43,974 nucleotides of DNA from Flavobacterium sp. UGB4466 (GCF_903469665.1 NZ_CAGKLC010000032.1:1-43974); one strand, 5' to 3'. Shown: positions 17,789-26,969, numbered from the stretch's first letter. Notes: generated by a model from the letters alone, not told the origin. A program made the numbers and translations.

Positions 17789-17837
17789 GAGCATAGGCGT
17801 ATATATAGTAGTTCCTGGCAGTTCTCGGCCTATGCTC
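17789..17837. repeat. Intergenic hairpin with 10-bp perfect arms
   Basis: GAGCATAGGC (17789-17798) and GCCTATGCTC (17828-17837) enclose 29 nt containing GTAGTTCCTGGCAGTTC. It lies in the 355-nt gap 17649-18003 between the two serine hydrolase genes. Its GC content is higher than the surroundings and no T-run follows. I see no gene in the rest of the gap. It could be a palindromic repeat element or a structured RNA. Confidence 0.6.
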
Positions 17838-18003
17838 TCCTGCTAGAGTGTTAAGAAAAAGATAAAAAAGTATTGATCCTGAAACATAATTGAAAATTCG
17901 TCGTCTAACCAAAGACAACGACATAATCCTGAACAGATTAAAGAGTTTCAATCATCAAATCAAAAATCAATCACTGATTTACTAACCTTAATCATCAATC
18001 AAT

Positions 18004-19467
18004 ATGCAGAAACCAATCAAACTAGTTGTTCTTAGTGTTATTCTACTGTTTTTCGCTTTGAACATTACTTCCGCACAGGACAAAGGAAAACAAATTGACC
18101 AATTATTAAGTACCTACCATCAATATGGCCAATTTAATGGTTCGGCACTGGTTGCCGAAAATGGAAAGGTAATTTTTAAAAAAGGATTTGGCTCAGCCAA
18201 TATGGAATGGGATATTCCGAATCAGCCTAATACCAAATTCAGATTAGGCTCGATCACCAAACAATTTACCGCTTTTTTAATCTTAAAATTAGTCGATGAC
18301 GGAAAACTAAAACTAGACGTCCCTATCACTACTTACTTACCGGATTACCCTAAAGAAACCGGCGACAAAATAACGCTTCATCATTTACTAACACATTCTT
18401 CAGGAATTCCAAATTATACTGCTACACCAAATTTTCTTAGAGATAAAAGCCGCAATCCTTATACTCCGGAAGACTTTGTAAAAACATTTAATAAACTTCC
18501 TCTGGAATTTAAACCGGGTGAAAAATTCAACTACAGTAATTCCGGATATTTCCTCTTGGGGTATATTATCGAAAAAGTTACCGGCAAAACCTACGAACAA
18601 TATTTGCAGGAAACTATTCTTACTCCTTTAAAAATGGCAAACACAGGCTTTGATCATAGTGAAGTGATCCTTAAAAACAGAGCAGCGGGTTATGAAAAAC
18701 AAGGCAAAAATTTTGTCAATTCTTCTTTCATTGACATGAGTATCCCATATGCCGCGGGATCTTTGTATTCTACTGTCGAAGATTTATATTTATGGGATCA
18801 GGCACTTTATACGACTAAATTGCTTTCAGAAAAATCTATGGAGTCTCTTTTTAAACCGTATGTAAAAGCCTGGGGTGATTTTTACAGTTACGGATGGTTT
18901 ATTTCAGAGGCTAATAATGGCAGCAAAGATAAACTGAAAGTTACGGAGCACGGTGGAGGAATTAACGGATTTAACACGCTCATTTCACGCGTTCCTGCCG
19001 ATAAAATTCTAGTGGTGTTACTTAACAATACAGGTAATACTGTTTTGGGTGAAATGAACACTGCTATTCGTGCTATTTTATACAACCAGCCTTATAAACC
19101 TGCCAGAAAATCATTGGCAATTGATTTATTGGATATTTTCTCTACAAAAGGTGTCACAGCCGGGATTGATACTTATAAAAAACTAAAGAATGATCCCACT
19201 TTTGTTATTAAAGAAAACGATATGAACGAAGCCGGCTATCAATTGCTGCAAAGCGGAAAAAAGAAAGAAGCTATTGAAGTTTTTAAAATTAATGCGGAGA
19301 CTTTTCCAAAATCTGGAAATGTCTATGATAGTTTAGGAGAGGCCTATCTGGCTGATGGGGATAAAAAGCTTGCGATTGCAAATTATTCCAAATCAGTTGA
19401 ACTGGATCCTTCCAATGAAAACGGAAAAAAGGTCTTAGAAGAAATTTCAAAAAACAAAACGAAATAA
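18004..19467 (+). CDS. Secreted serine hydrolase, beta-lactamase-type domain with C-terminal TPR
   Basis: A 487-residue protein with a signal peptide (1-24, ending ITSAQ). The class C beta-lactamase-type domain (about 28-360) has SITK (83-86), YSN (177-179) and HGGGING motifs, all intact. The C-terminal stretch (about 400-485) has TPR-like helices, including KSGNVYDSLGEAYLADGD and IANYSKSVELDPSNENGKK. Such fusions are common in Bacteroidota; the substrate is unknown. It is related to, but clearly diverged from, the preceding hydrolase and ends at a strong terminator (19487-19535). Confidence 0.88.
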   Translation: MQKPIKLVVLSVILLFFALNITSAQDKGKQIDQLLSTYHQYGQFNGSALVAENGKVIFKKGFGSANMEWDIPNQPNTKFRLGSITKQFTAFLILKLVDDGKLKLDVPITTYLPDYPKETGDKITLHHLLTHSSGIPNYTATPNFLRDKSRNPYTPEDFVKTFNKLPLEFKPGEKFNYSNSGYFLLGYIIEKVTGKTYEQYLQETILTPLKMANTGFDHSEVILKNRAAGYEKQGKNFVNSSFIDMSIPYAAGSLYSTVEDLYLWDQALYTTKLLSEKSMESLFKPYVKAWGDFYSYGWFISEANNGSKDKLKVTEHGGGINGFNTLISRVPADKILVVLLNNTGNTVLGEMNTAIRAILYNQPYKPARKSLAIDLLDIFSTKGVTAGIDTYKKLKNDPTFVIKENDMNEAGYQLLQSGKKKEAIEVFKINAETFPKSGNVYDSLGEAYLADGDKKLAIANYSKSVELDPSNENGKKVLEEISKNKTK

Positions 19468-19486
19468 TTCTTAACAAACCTCTTTA

Positions 19487-19535
19487 AAAACTCCGCTAAA
19501 ATTGATTTGAAATCAATTTTAGCGGAGTTTTTTTT
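19487..19535 (+). terminator. Strong intrinsic terminator
   Basis: A perfect inverted repeat of about 22 bp (arms beginning AAAACTCCGCTAAAATTGAT) is followed by eight T residues, 19 nt after the serine hydrolase stop. Confidence 0.93.
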
Positions 19536-19672
19536 GTTACAATTTCTAACAGTCACATTCGGCAATTAAATATTAAAAATACTATTTTAGCGCTGCCCAA
19601 AAAAAACAATAGTAAACCCTCAAATCAACATGATTTACAACAAGAACTGTTGTGAACTGTTTTTATTAACCT

Positions 19673-20116
19673 ATGAAAAAATTAAAGACACAAACTCTTT
19701 TAGTACTCGTACTATGCCTGTTTATTCCGCTTATCGCTAGTGCTCAAACCTCAACCAAGACCGTCCCGATGCCCAGTCAGCAAAACAAAATTATCATTGA
19801 TAAAATTGTCGAGGCTGCCCATTATAAAAATTATGTGACCGATTTTTGTCTGGCAACTATTAGTGAAGCTGCCCTTAAAGAAAAATGGAACGATCAAAAA
19901 ACGATTGAAATAACGGAGAGTATCAACTACAAAAACTTCCGGGATGCTGTTTATAATATGTTTGCTTTTTATAATGAAATAGAATTGGAAACACTTTTAA
20001 AAACCTATCAGAAAGATACTGTCTATCAAACAACCAATGTCATGGTCACCAACGATGCACTGGGTTATAACCTCGAAATATTTGCAAATGATATTGTTCG
20101 GGGAAGGTATAAATAG
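19673..20116 (+). CDS. Small secreted protein of unknown function
   Basis: A 147-residue protein with a clear signal peptide (about 1-24, LLVLVLCLFIPLIASAQ). The mature part is mainly helical and polar with one Cys. I do not recognise a family. It stands alone, 205 nt after the preceding gene, and its TAG stop overlaps the first unit of the GAGGTTCT repeat array, so the natural C-terminus may once have been different. Signal peptide and codon pattern make it a likely real gene. Confidence 0.72.
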   Translation: MKKLKTQTLLVLVLCLFIPLIASAQTSTKTVPMPSQQNKIIIDKIVEAAHYKNYVTDFCLATISEAALKEKWNDQKTIEITESINYKNFRDAVYNMFAFYNEIELETLLKTYQKDTVYQTTNVMVTNDALGYNLEIFANDIVRGRYK

Positions 20117-20200
20117 GTTCTGAGGTTCTGAGGTTCTGAGGTTCTGAGGTTCTGAGGTTCTGAGGTTCTGAGGTTCTGAGGTTCTGAGGTTCTGAGGTTC
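20115..20200. repeat. Perfect octanucleotide tandem array (GAGGTTCT)
   Basis: About 10.75 uninterrupted copies of an 8-nt unit begin inside the stop codon of the gene ending at 20116. There are no mismatches, so it is likely recent and prone to copy-number change. The unit is not a multiple of three, and an opposite-strand reading frame through it is an artefact. Confidence 0.95.
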
Positions 20201-20202
20201 CA

Positions 20203-20234
20203 ATCTTTGTCAAAGCTTACACTTTGACAAAGAT
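20203..20234. repeat. 13-bp perfect inverted repeat
   Basis: ATCTTTGTCAAAG and CTTTGACAAAGAT flank a 6-nt loop (CTTACA). It sits just after the octanucleotide array and may be a hairpin transcription end for the small secreted protein, though no T-run follows. Confidence 0.7.
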
Positions 20235-20339
20235 GTAATCATAAAAACGCAAAAGAAACTTTGCGAAAAGACTTTGCTCACTTTGCGGTAAAACCAGTAA
20301 TCCTAAAACTAAAAAAACTATTTCCCGGCAGGTACAAGT

Positions 20340-20403
20340 GAAACCTGAAACGTGCAACTTGAAACCTGAAACCTGAAACTCGAAACCTGAAACTCGAAAC
20401 CAA
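20340..20403. repeat. Heptanucleotide array (GAAACYT)
   Basis: About nine degenerate copies of GAAACCT/GAAACTT/GAAACTC run up to the 3' end of the penicillin acylase gene. The same unit forms a larger array at 26970-27148. Confidence 0.85.
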
Positions 20404-20408
20404 AAGCA

Positions 20409-22799
20409 CTACTTCGCTTTTGGTTTCAAAACTAATTTGGTGGATGTTTTAATGATCTCTTCTTTGTTCAGTTTCATCTTTCTGAATTTACCGGCATTGT
20501 ACATCTCGGCCTGATCGTCATAATGTTTACTAAACGGGTTACCGGATTGTCCTGTTGGCAAAATACTCCAGCTATTTTCGATATCCGAGAAATCCACTAC
20601 TCTTCTGGTTGATGGCCCGCCTTTTACGTGATACTTCCCTTCCTTATTGAATCCGAAAAACTGATTGTTTATTACTTCATTCGATCCCGGAGCTGCAAAT
20701 GGCCCTACATTAAACAAACGGCGCAAAGCTGCTATTTTCCCTAAAGGATGTTCATGTTCTACGGTGTGTGCTTTACCCCAGTTCCAATCTGCGACCTGAT
20801 TTCCAAATTGTTCCTGAAGTTCCGCTATGGCTTCATGGAAGGATTTCGAAACAATATCACTTCTGGTTTCTTTTACATTTTTGGTTTTGATGTTGTCCCA
20901 CCAAACAGAATTTTCATTCTGAATTTGTCTTGCAATGATTTGTTTCCCCAGTGAGGTATCAAGATACAAACTAAAGTTATCGGCTCCCATCTCGTCTTCA
21001 AAAGTATTTTTCAGATACAGATAAACCCATTTGTTGTAAATCGTTGGTCCAACATCCTCCGTATTATTGGTTCCTTTCCATGATTGCAAAGCGTTTATCG
21101 CTTCTTTTTCTTCTGCTGAAAGCGAACTTCCGGCTACAGTCGAAATTAAACGTTGCACCACTCCCGGTGAAACCAGTGACGTATTATCAAAAATCATCTT
21201 ACTGATGGCTTCTTTGTCCCAATCTGATTTTGCCTCCATTAAACCTGAAATTCTTTTGGCACGATCCTCCGGCAAATAATATCCCGGATATAAAAAGCCA
21301 TCGATAGCCTCAGGCTGATTGTTGGCAGAATACACATAACCCCATTTTGGATTCTCGGCAGAAGGATTCTTCGAAAAATCTAAATGTTCTTTAATATCGT
21401 CTTTACCGCTGGCACCATCCAAAATAAAAAAGGTATTCACTCCTTTATCATGTTTATAAAGTGCTCCGGTTGCCCACCATGCCACATTTCCTTTAGCATC
21501 ACCATACATCACATTCAAACCCGGTGCCGCTACAAGCGAAACTGCTTTTCTGAAATCGTCTTTATTTTTAGCATGCGAAAGTCCATAAACGGCATCTAAA
21601 ATCTGGATGGGCTGTTGTGTATACACCCACGACATTGCAATAGGATTCTTTTTTCCTAAGCGATCCAGCACATCATTCATGATAGGCCCGTGACGGCTTG
21701 ATTTAACCGTCAGAACAACATCTGACGTATCTTTTACTTTTATCGTTTTTTTAATCGCCGTATAAGTCGCAAAACCTGTTGGTGTCTGATATTGATTAGA
21801 ATCACCCTCTTTATTTTTTTCCTGATAAAAATCGATATCATCATTCTCGAACATCGTCAGTCCGTAAGCATAATTGCGATTGTGCGCCAATAGCGGATAC
21901 GGCGTTCCGGCCAGATAACAGCCGTACAATTCGAAATCCGGTGTTACCAAATGTGCTTCATACCAGGTTCCTGGCTGTGAAAAGCTAATGTGCGGATCAT
22001 TTGCAAAAATCACTTTTCCGCTTTTCGTTTTAGTAGGACCGGCAACCCAGCTGTTACTTCCCACAAAAGGAGGAATAAGCGAATTCTCCAGCAATGCCGC
22101 TACCGACTTTGAAATGGTGGTATATTCTTCGATATTCTCTTTTGAGTTTTTGATCCTGGTCGTATTAAACTCTCCCTCGATCCCTAAATCTTTTAAATAT
22201 GCAACGCCGTATTTATCACGAATAAAAGTTAACAAAGGATCTGTTTTTTGCGCCATTGCAAAACTAAAAGACATATAACCAAAAATATTATACACGTCTT
22301 TTATGGTAAATTTTTCTTTTTTCACTCCTACCAGGGTAAACTCAATCGGCGTTACTCCCTCTTCCATGTACTGATTTATCCCGTCCAGATAAGCCATGGT
22401 CATTTTATAACTCTGACTGTTCGGATCTAATTTTGCTATGGCTTTTGCTGAAGCTTCTTCTATACCGATTCCGGAGAAAAATTTATCATTTTTTAGTGCA
22501 ACCGATCCAAAGATTTCTGATAATCGTCCGGGTGCAATTCTTCGAAGTAATTCCATTTGCCATAATCGTTCCTGCGCATGAACATAACCAAGTGCTGTCA
22601 TCGCGTCTTTTTCAGAATCGGCATAAATATGAGGCACTCCAAAATCATCAAAATACACCGTGGTTTCTTTCTGGAGGTTTTTGAGTTGTACTTCACCTTC
22701 GTATTTAGGCTTCAGATGAAAAATGTAGGCACAAAGACCAATCCCAAGAATAACAATCAATACCAATAAAACCAACAGAATTTTTTTAATTTTTCTCAT
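20409..22799 (-). CDS. Penicillin acylase family protein (Ntn hydrolase)
   Basis: A 796-residue protein from the ATG at 22799; an in-frame start eight codons upstream adds only MILIRFIN ahead of a better basic N-terminus, MRKIKK. One membrane anchor or signal helix (about 6-27) precedes the alpha-chain region with VYFDDFGVPHIYADSEKDA. After a linker comes GSNSW, where Ser248 would become the N-terminal nucleophile after autocleavage, then NDPHISFSQPGTWYEAHL. Family members hydrolyse amides such as acyl-homoserine lactones or beta-lactam side chains; the substrate is not predictable. The gap 22800-23142 holds no gene, only AT-rich DNA and the hairpin at 23072. Confidence 0.9.
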   Translation of the reverse strand: MRKIKKILLVLLVLIVILGIGLCAYIFHLKPKYEGEVQLKNLQKETTVYFDDFGVPHIYADSEKDAMTALGYVHAQERLWQMELLRRIAPGRLSEIFGSVALKNDKFFSGIGIEEASAKAIAKLDPNSQSYKMTMAYLDGINQYMEEGVTPIEFTLVGVKKEKFTIKDVYNIFGYMSFSFAMAQKTDPLLTFIRDKYGVAYLKDLGIEGEFNTTRIKNSKENIEEYTTISKSVAALLENSLIPPFVGSNSWVAGPTKTKSGKVIFANDPHISFSQPGTWYEAHLVTPDFELYGCYLAGTPYPLLAHNRNYAYGLTMFENDDIDFYQEKNKEGDSNQYQTPTGFATYTAIKKTIKVKDTSDVVLTVKSSRHGPIMNDVLDRLGKKNPIAMSWVYTQQPIQILDAVYGLSHAKNKDDFRKAVSLVAAPGLNVMYGDAKGNVAWWATGALYKHDKGVNTFFILDGASGKDDIKEHLDFSKNPSAENPKWGYVYSANNQPEAIDGFLYPGYYLPEDRAKRISGLMEAKSDWDKEAISKMIFDNTSLVSPGVVQRLISTVAGSSLSAEEKEAINALQSWKGTNNTEDVGPTIYNKWVYLYLKNTFEDEMGADNFSLYLDTSLGKQIIARQIQNENSVWWDNIKTKNVKETRSDIVSKSFHEAIAELQEQFGNQVADWNWGKAHTVEHEHPLGKIAALRRLFNVGPFAAPGSNEVINNQFFGFNKEGKYHVKGGPSTRRVVDFSDIENSWSILPTGQSGNPFSKHYDDQAEMYNAGKFRKMKLNKEEIIKTSTKLVLKPKAK

Positions 22800-23071
22800 A
22801 TTTATGAAACGTATAAGGATCAATGTTTTTGTAATGATGTCCCTTAAATTTAAAATACTTTAAGAAACATCGCTTTTAAAAGTCTAAATTTATGTATTTA
22901 AAATCAACTATGTTTGGGAGTGGTTTTTTGTTTCACGCAGATTTTACAGATTTTTTTTGCTCCTTTTATAATAGGCGTCTTTTTGATCGCAGTAAAATCT
23001 TTTAAAAATTAATGGATTAACTTTCTACTTTAAAATAACATTCCGAATGCAGTTGAAGAATAACAAACTGC

Positions 23072-23096
23072 AAACCTGATATTTATCAGGTTTTTT
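23072..23096 (+). terminator. Terminator-like hairpin upstream of the 603-residue gene
   Basis: AAACCTGAT and ATCAGGTTT (9 bp, 4-nt loop) are followed by TTT on the plus strand. The nearest plus-strand gene upstream ended at 20116, so it does not end a known gene. It may be an attenuator or an insulator for the gene at 23143. A weak -7 (AACCTTTG, 23112-23119) lies after it. Confidence 0.6.
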
Positions 23097-23142
23097 GAAT
23101 TTTATTTTCCCAACCTTTGCTTTTATTTTAATTTAAAAACAA

Positions 23143-24954
23143 ATGGCAAAACCATCGATACACACTTTCCATATCCCTGTAATGGGTCTCGCATATACAA
23201 TCGACAGTCCAATTCGAGTGGCACAATTTGGTATTTCATCTGTAGTTTCTATCGCTGATGATGATCTAATTGAGAAGATGCGTAATTTTTACAGTACTAA
23301 ATTTAATTTTCCCTACGAGGAGATCAGTCAAAAATTTCAGGACTACAGGGCACAGCGCATTACCTCGTATCTCAATTTGGTCGATAAAATTGTGAAAGAG
23401 AAATTTGAAAATTTTAAAACGGAATTAATCGAAAGTAAGACTGCGGTAGAAAATTATATTACAATGTTACCGAATACTTCCGACATCAAAAAGGGGTTTC
23501 AGAATTTATTGGAGGACGGGATTTCTTTTAAGGAAAACATTCAAAACTATATCGAATCTCATCTTTCACCCGGTTGTATTGACGTGAACATTATGACCAA
23601 AATCGACAAAGATAATTTTGAAAAAAACGAACAGCTTCCCATTGAATTTAATGATGCTCATGCCGCTTTGCGAGGTTTCGCTAATAGTGATCTTGAATCT
23701 TCAGTGGTACTTTCTGCCGGAATGAATCCAAGATTGTACAGCTATTTCGAAAATTTTACGGATTTCTTTCCCAATAGTAAAAACGAACTTAAAAAGAGAA
23801 TTATTCTAAAAGTCAGCGATTTCAGATCGGCTATGATACAGGGAAATTTTCTAGCCAAAAAAGGCCTGTGGGTTTCTGAATACCGCATAGAATCAGGACT
23901 AAACTGCGGCGGACATGCTTTTGCCACTGAAGGCCTTTTACTAGGTCCGATTTTAGAAGAATTCAAACAGAAAAAGAATCAGCTCATTCAGTCTGCACAT
24001 GAATTGATGACAAAAGTATTACAGCAAAAACAAGTTCATGTCCCTGAAGTACCATTGCCTTTGAAAATTACGGTTCAGGGAGGCGTAGGTACTGCCGAAG
24101 AACACGATTTTTTATTGCAAAATTACGAAGTAGACTCTGTAGGATGGGGATCACCTTTTTTACTGGTTCCCGAAGCGACTTCTGTAGACCCGGCGACTCG
24201 CAAATTATTAATGGATGCCAAAGAAAAAGACTTGTATCTGAGCCACATTTCTCCATTAGGAGTTCCGTTTAATACTTTAAAAGGCACTACAAATGAGGCT
24301 TTAAAGCAAAAAAGAATCGAGCAAAATAAAGCAGGAAGTTCCTGCCCGAAAAAATTCCTGGCCTTGAGTAAGGAATATGATCCACATGGAATTTGTACAG
24401 CGTCGAAAAAATTCCAGGACATTAAACTGGAAGAATTGGCTGCTAAAAAAAATAGTCTTTCGAAGGAAGCTTATGAGAGAGAACAGTTTTCGATCACCGA
24501 AAAAGCCTGTTTATGTGTCGGATTGGCCAATGCGTCCTATTTAGAAAATGATATCCAGATAAAAGGTCAGGCACAGGGAGTTGTTATCTGTCCGGGCCCT
24601 AATATGGCCTATTTTGACCAAGAAGTTTCTTTGTCTGATATGCTGGCACATATTTATGGGAATAATTCCATCCTGAGGGCTAATAACAGGCCTAATCTGT
24701 TTGTAAAGGAATTAAAAATGTATATCGACTATTTTAGGAATGAAATAAATAATATTTCGGGAGAAATCACCAATGCCCAATTAAAGAAATGGACTGTTTT
24801 TAAAGCTAATCTCTTAGAAGGAATTGCCTATTATGAAAATTTGTTTGCGTCTTCTTTCTATTTTCAGGAAGATCCCGAAAAAATCAAATACCAATTCGAT
24901 TTTTACAAACTGGAACTGGCTACAATTCAAGTTCCAACTTGTGAGTTGGTATAA
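23143..24954 (+). CDS. Conserved-looking protein of unknown function with a nitronate-monooxygenase-like barrel motif and a Cys cluster
   Basis: A 603-residue cytoplasmic protein without signal peptide. Residues 10-36 (HIPVMGLAYTIDSPIRVAQF, then a VVSIADD strand) and 308-345 (TVQGGVGTAEEHDFLL, then WGSPFLLVPEA) resemble the first strand and phosphate-binding loop of FMN-dependent TIM barrels such as nitronate monooxygenase/PfaD. LNCGGHAF (253-260) could be another barrel loop. A C-terminal region has Cys401, 418, 456, 458 and 483 (CPKKF, HGIC, CLC, CPGPN), suggestive of a metal or Fe-S site. Residues 40-140 are helical. It is a single-gene unit ending at a strong terminator. Function is unassigned. 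Confidence 0.8.
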   Translation: MAKPSIHTFHIPVMGLAYTIDSPIRVAQFGISSVVSIADDDLIEKMRNFYSTKFNFPYEEISQKFQDYRAQRITSYLNLVDKIVKEKFENFKTELIESKTAVENYITMLPNTSDIKKGFQNLLEDGISFKENIQNYIESHLSPGCIDVNIMTKIDKDNFEKNEQLPIEFNDAHAALRGFANSDLESSVVLSAGMNPRLYSYFENFTDFFPNSKNELKKRIILKVSDFRSAMIQGNFLAKKGLWVSEYRIESGLNCGGHAFATEGLLLGPILEEFKQKKNQLIQSAHELMTKVLQQKQVHVPEVPLPLKITVQGGVGTAEEHDFLLQNYEVDSVGWGSPFLLVPEATSVDPATRKLLMDAKEKDLYLSHISPLGVPFNTLKGTTNEALKQKRIEQNKAGSSCPKKFLALSKEYDPHGICTASKKFQDIKLEELAAKKNSLSKEAYEREQFSITEKACLCVGLANASYLENDIQIKGQAQGVVICPGPNMAYFDQEVSLSDMLAHIYGNNSILRANNRPNLFVKELKMYIDYFRNEINNISGEITNAQLKKWTVFKANLLEGIAYYENLFASSFYFQEDPEKIKYQFDFYKLELATIQVPTCELV

Positions 24955-24956
24955 AG

Positions 24957-24990
24957 AAACCGCCGATTTAAAATTTAAATCGGCGGTTTT
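24957..24990. terminator. Bidirectional terminator
   Basis: The arms AAACCGCCGATTTAA/TTAAATCGGCGGTTT form a stem with T-rich sequence after it on the plus strand and A-rich before it. It separates the convergent 603-residue gene and the glycine-zipper lipoprotein gene. Confidence 0.9.
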
Positions 24991-25012
24991 ATTTTAAAAC
25001 TGTTTTTCCAGT

Positions 25013-25465
25013 TTACTCTTTTTTCTTTTTGCTGCCATCGATAATAGCTCCGGTTCCGGCTCCAACACCTGCTCCGGCTAAACCGCCTATTATTGCACCT
25101 TCCCCTTTTCTCTTGCTAACAATGGCTCCTGTCACTGCTCCTACTCCGGCACCTATTACAGCTCCTTTGGCTGCTGAACTCCAGCCTTTCTTTTTGGGAG
25201 TGGTTTGTGTTGCAGTCGAGGTTCCGTCAGCTTTGTGATTGACCACTACTACTTTTTGTGTTTCTAACTTTTGTTGTGCCTCTACCTTTTGCTCTTCTCT
25301 GATTTTTGCCATTTCCGTTCTCATTGAATCAATAACTCTTTGTTTACTAATTTCAACTTTCATCGAATCAATACTAGCTTGTTTTGCTTTATTGATATCC
25401 TCTTTTCCTTGATTCTGGCAAGAAACAAGAAAAACCGCAGCTATAAAAATATATAAAGCTTTCAT
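25013..25465 (-). CDS. Glycine-zipper lipoprotein
   Basis: A 150-residue protein with a lipoprotein signal (lipobox LVSC, Cys16). A charged coiled-coil-like stretch (about 20-70) is followed by two glycine-zipper segments, AAKGAVIGAGVGAVTGAIVS and GAIIGGLAGAGVGAGTGAII, then a basic tail. Glycine zippers of this YMGG/Rick_17kDa-like kind insert in membranes or oligomerise. It is likely in the outer or inner membrane leaflet facing the periplasm; function is unknown. Confidence 0.85.
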   Translation of the reverse strand: MKALYIFIAAVFLVSCQNQGKEDINKAKQASIDSMKVEISKQRVIDSMRTEMAKIREEQKVEAQQKLETQKVVVVNHKADGTSTATQTTPKKKGWSSAAKGAVIGAGVGAVTGAIVSKRKGEGAIIGGLAGAGVGAGTGAIIDGSKKKKE

Positions 25466-25649
25466 GAGATTGTAGTTTAAAAAATTATTACACTACAAAG
25501 TAAAGAAGAACTTTTTTCTGAAAGCTTACAGGATTTTGCAGAAAACTTATAGAATTTGAAGGTTCTGTTCCGCCACAGCTTATAAAGATTATAATGATTT
25601 TAAAAAACTACTTCCATCTATTTGAATCTGCATGGGATTATACTTTGAC

Positions 25650-26927
25650 TTATGCTCCTAAAATTCCTTTTTTAAGAATCTGACCAAAATCATACATGTC
25701 TTCATACGAACAATACAATGGAACGGGTGCCAGACGGATTACATTGGGTTCACGCCAATCTGTTATCACGCCATTTTTCATCAGGTAATCAAATAAGCTC
25801 CTTCCTTCTCCATGTAGAAAAACAGAAAGCTGAGAAGCTCTTTCACTAAGATTTGAAGGTGTTATAATCTCAAAATTGCCTTTTACCTCTTTATCAATTT
25901 CCTGTAGTATAAACTCTAAATAAGCGGTAATTTTATCTCTTTTTACGATCAGGGTATCCATTCCAACCTCAGCAAACATTTCAACGGAAGCCAAATAAGG
26001 TGCTAAGGTAAGTATTGGTAAATTACTAATTTGCCAACCGTCTGCTCCATGAACCGGATCAAAATTAGGCTCCATTTTAAAACGACGTTCCTTGTTATGC
26101 CCCCACCATCCGGCAAATCTTGGTAAGTCCGGATTGTTGTGATGTTTTTCATGTACAAAACAGCCTGAAGCATTCCCCGGTCCTGAGTTCATATATTTAT
26201 AACTGCACCAGGCAGCAAAATCTACATTCCAATCGTGAAGTTCCAGTTTAATGTTTCCGGCTGCATGTGCCAGATCCCAGCCCACTTTTGCTCCTGCTTT
26301 TTGACCTGCGGCAGTAATTGTTTTCATATCGAAAACCTGCCCGGTATAATAATTTACTCCTCCTATTAACACTAAAGCCAATTCCTCTCCGACTTCTTCG
26401 ATTTTGGCCAAAATATCTTCAAGACGAATATTATGTTCTCCTTCACGGCGTTTAATTTCTACAATCGCATCTTCTGTTTTATAACCATGAAAATGTACCT
26501 GACTCTGAAACATATATTGATCTGAAGGAAATGCTTTTTCCTCACAGATGATTTTGTAACGGGTTGCTGTTGGCTGATAAAAAGAAACCATTAACAAATG
26601 AAGATTTACAGTCAAAGTATTCATTACCGTTACTTCAGAAGGTAAAGCTCCCACTATTTTACTCAGGGGTTCGGCGAATCTTCCCTGATAATCCCACCAT
26701 GGTTTTTCGGCATAAAAGTGACCTTCTACGGCAAGATCTGCCCAATCGTTCATTACTTCATCAATATAAGCTTTGGTACGTTTTGGCTGTAATCCTAAAG
26801 AATTTCCGGTGAAATAAATCACTTTTTTATCATTAACTTTTGGAAATATAAATTGGTCCTGATAGTGATTTAAGATGTCCTCTGAATCGAGTTGTTTCGC
26901 GAATTCGCGTGTATTTTGAAAAGTCAT
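25650..26927 (-). CDS. kynU: Kynureninase
   Basis: A 425-residue PLP enzyme cleaving kynurenine or 3-hydroxykynurenine to anthranilate or 3-hydroxyanthranilate plus alanine. I start at Met 26927 (MTFQNTREF); 17 further in-frame codons upstream are unlike the family. Recognisable segments are FTGNSLGLQPKRT, GWDLAHAAGN (PLP-binding Asp/His), the Schiff-base Lys in WCSYKYMNSGPG, and RFAGWWGHN. It complements kmo at 12439 but is 12 kb away and separately transcribed. The gap 25466-25649 shows no gene. Confidence 0.94.
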   Translation of the reverse strand: MTFQNTREFAKQLDSEDILNHYQDQFIFPKVNDKKVIYFTGNSLGLQPKRTKAYIDEVMNDWADLAVEGHFYAEKPWWDYQGRFAEPLSKIVGALPSEVTVMNTLTVNLHLLMVSFYQPTATRYKIICEEKAFPSDQYMFQSQVHFHGYKTEDAIVEIKRREGEHNIRLEDILAKIEEVGEELALVLIGGVNYYTGQVFDMKTITAAGQKAGAKVGWDLAHAAGNIKLELHDWNVDFAAWCSYKYMNSGPGNASGCFVHEKHHNNPDLPRFAGWWGHNKERRFKMEPNFDPVHGADGWQISNLPILTLAPYLASVEMFAEVGMDTLIVKRDKITAYLEFILQEIDKEVKGNFEIITPSNLSERASQLSVFLHGEGRSLFDYLMKNGVITDWREPNVIRLAPVPLYCSYEDMYDFGQILKKGILGA

Positions 26928-26969
26928 TGCGTTTGTTTTGAATCGTAAAAATAACAAAAATTGTTTATT

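Noticed and set aside
17811..17821. Match of CCTGGCAGTTC to the complement of the enterobacterial 5S rRNA 3' end
   Set aside because: Only 11 bases; no 5S structure around it and the organism is not enterobacterial.
19997..20203. Minus-strand frame with repeated SEPQNLRT units
   Set aside because: Product of the 8-nt array on the strand opposite a gene with a signal peptide.
23049..23081. Ten-codon ORF ending in the hairpin before the 603-residue gene, as a leader peptide
   Set aside because: No amino acid enrichment and the downstream gene has no amino acid biosynthesis link; kept only as a note in the terminator finding.
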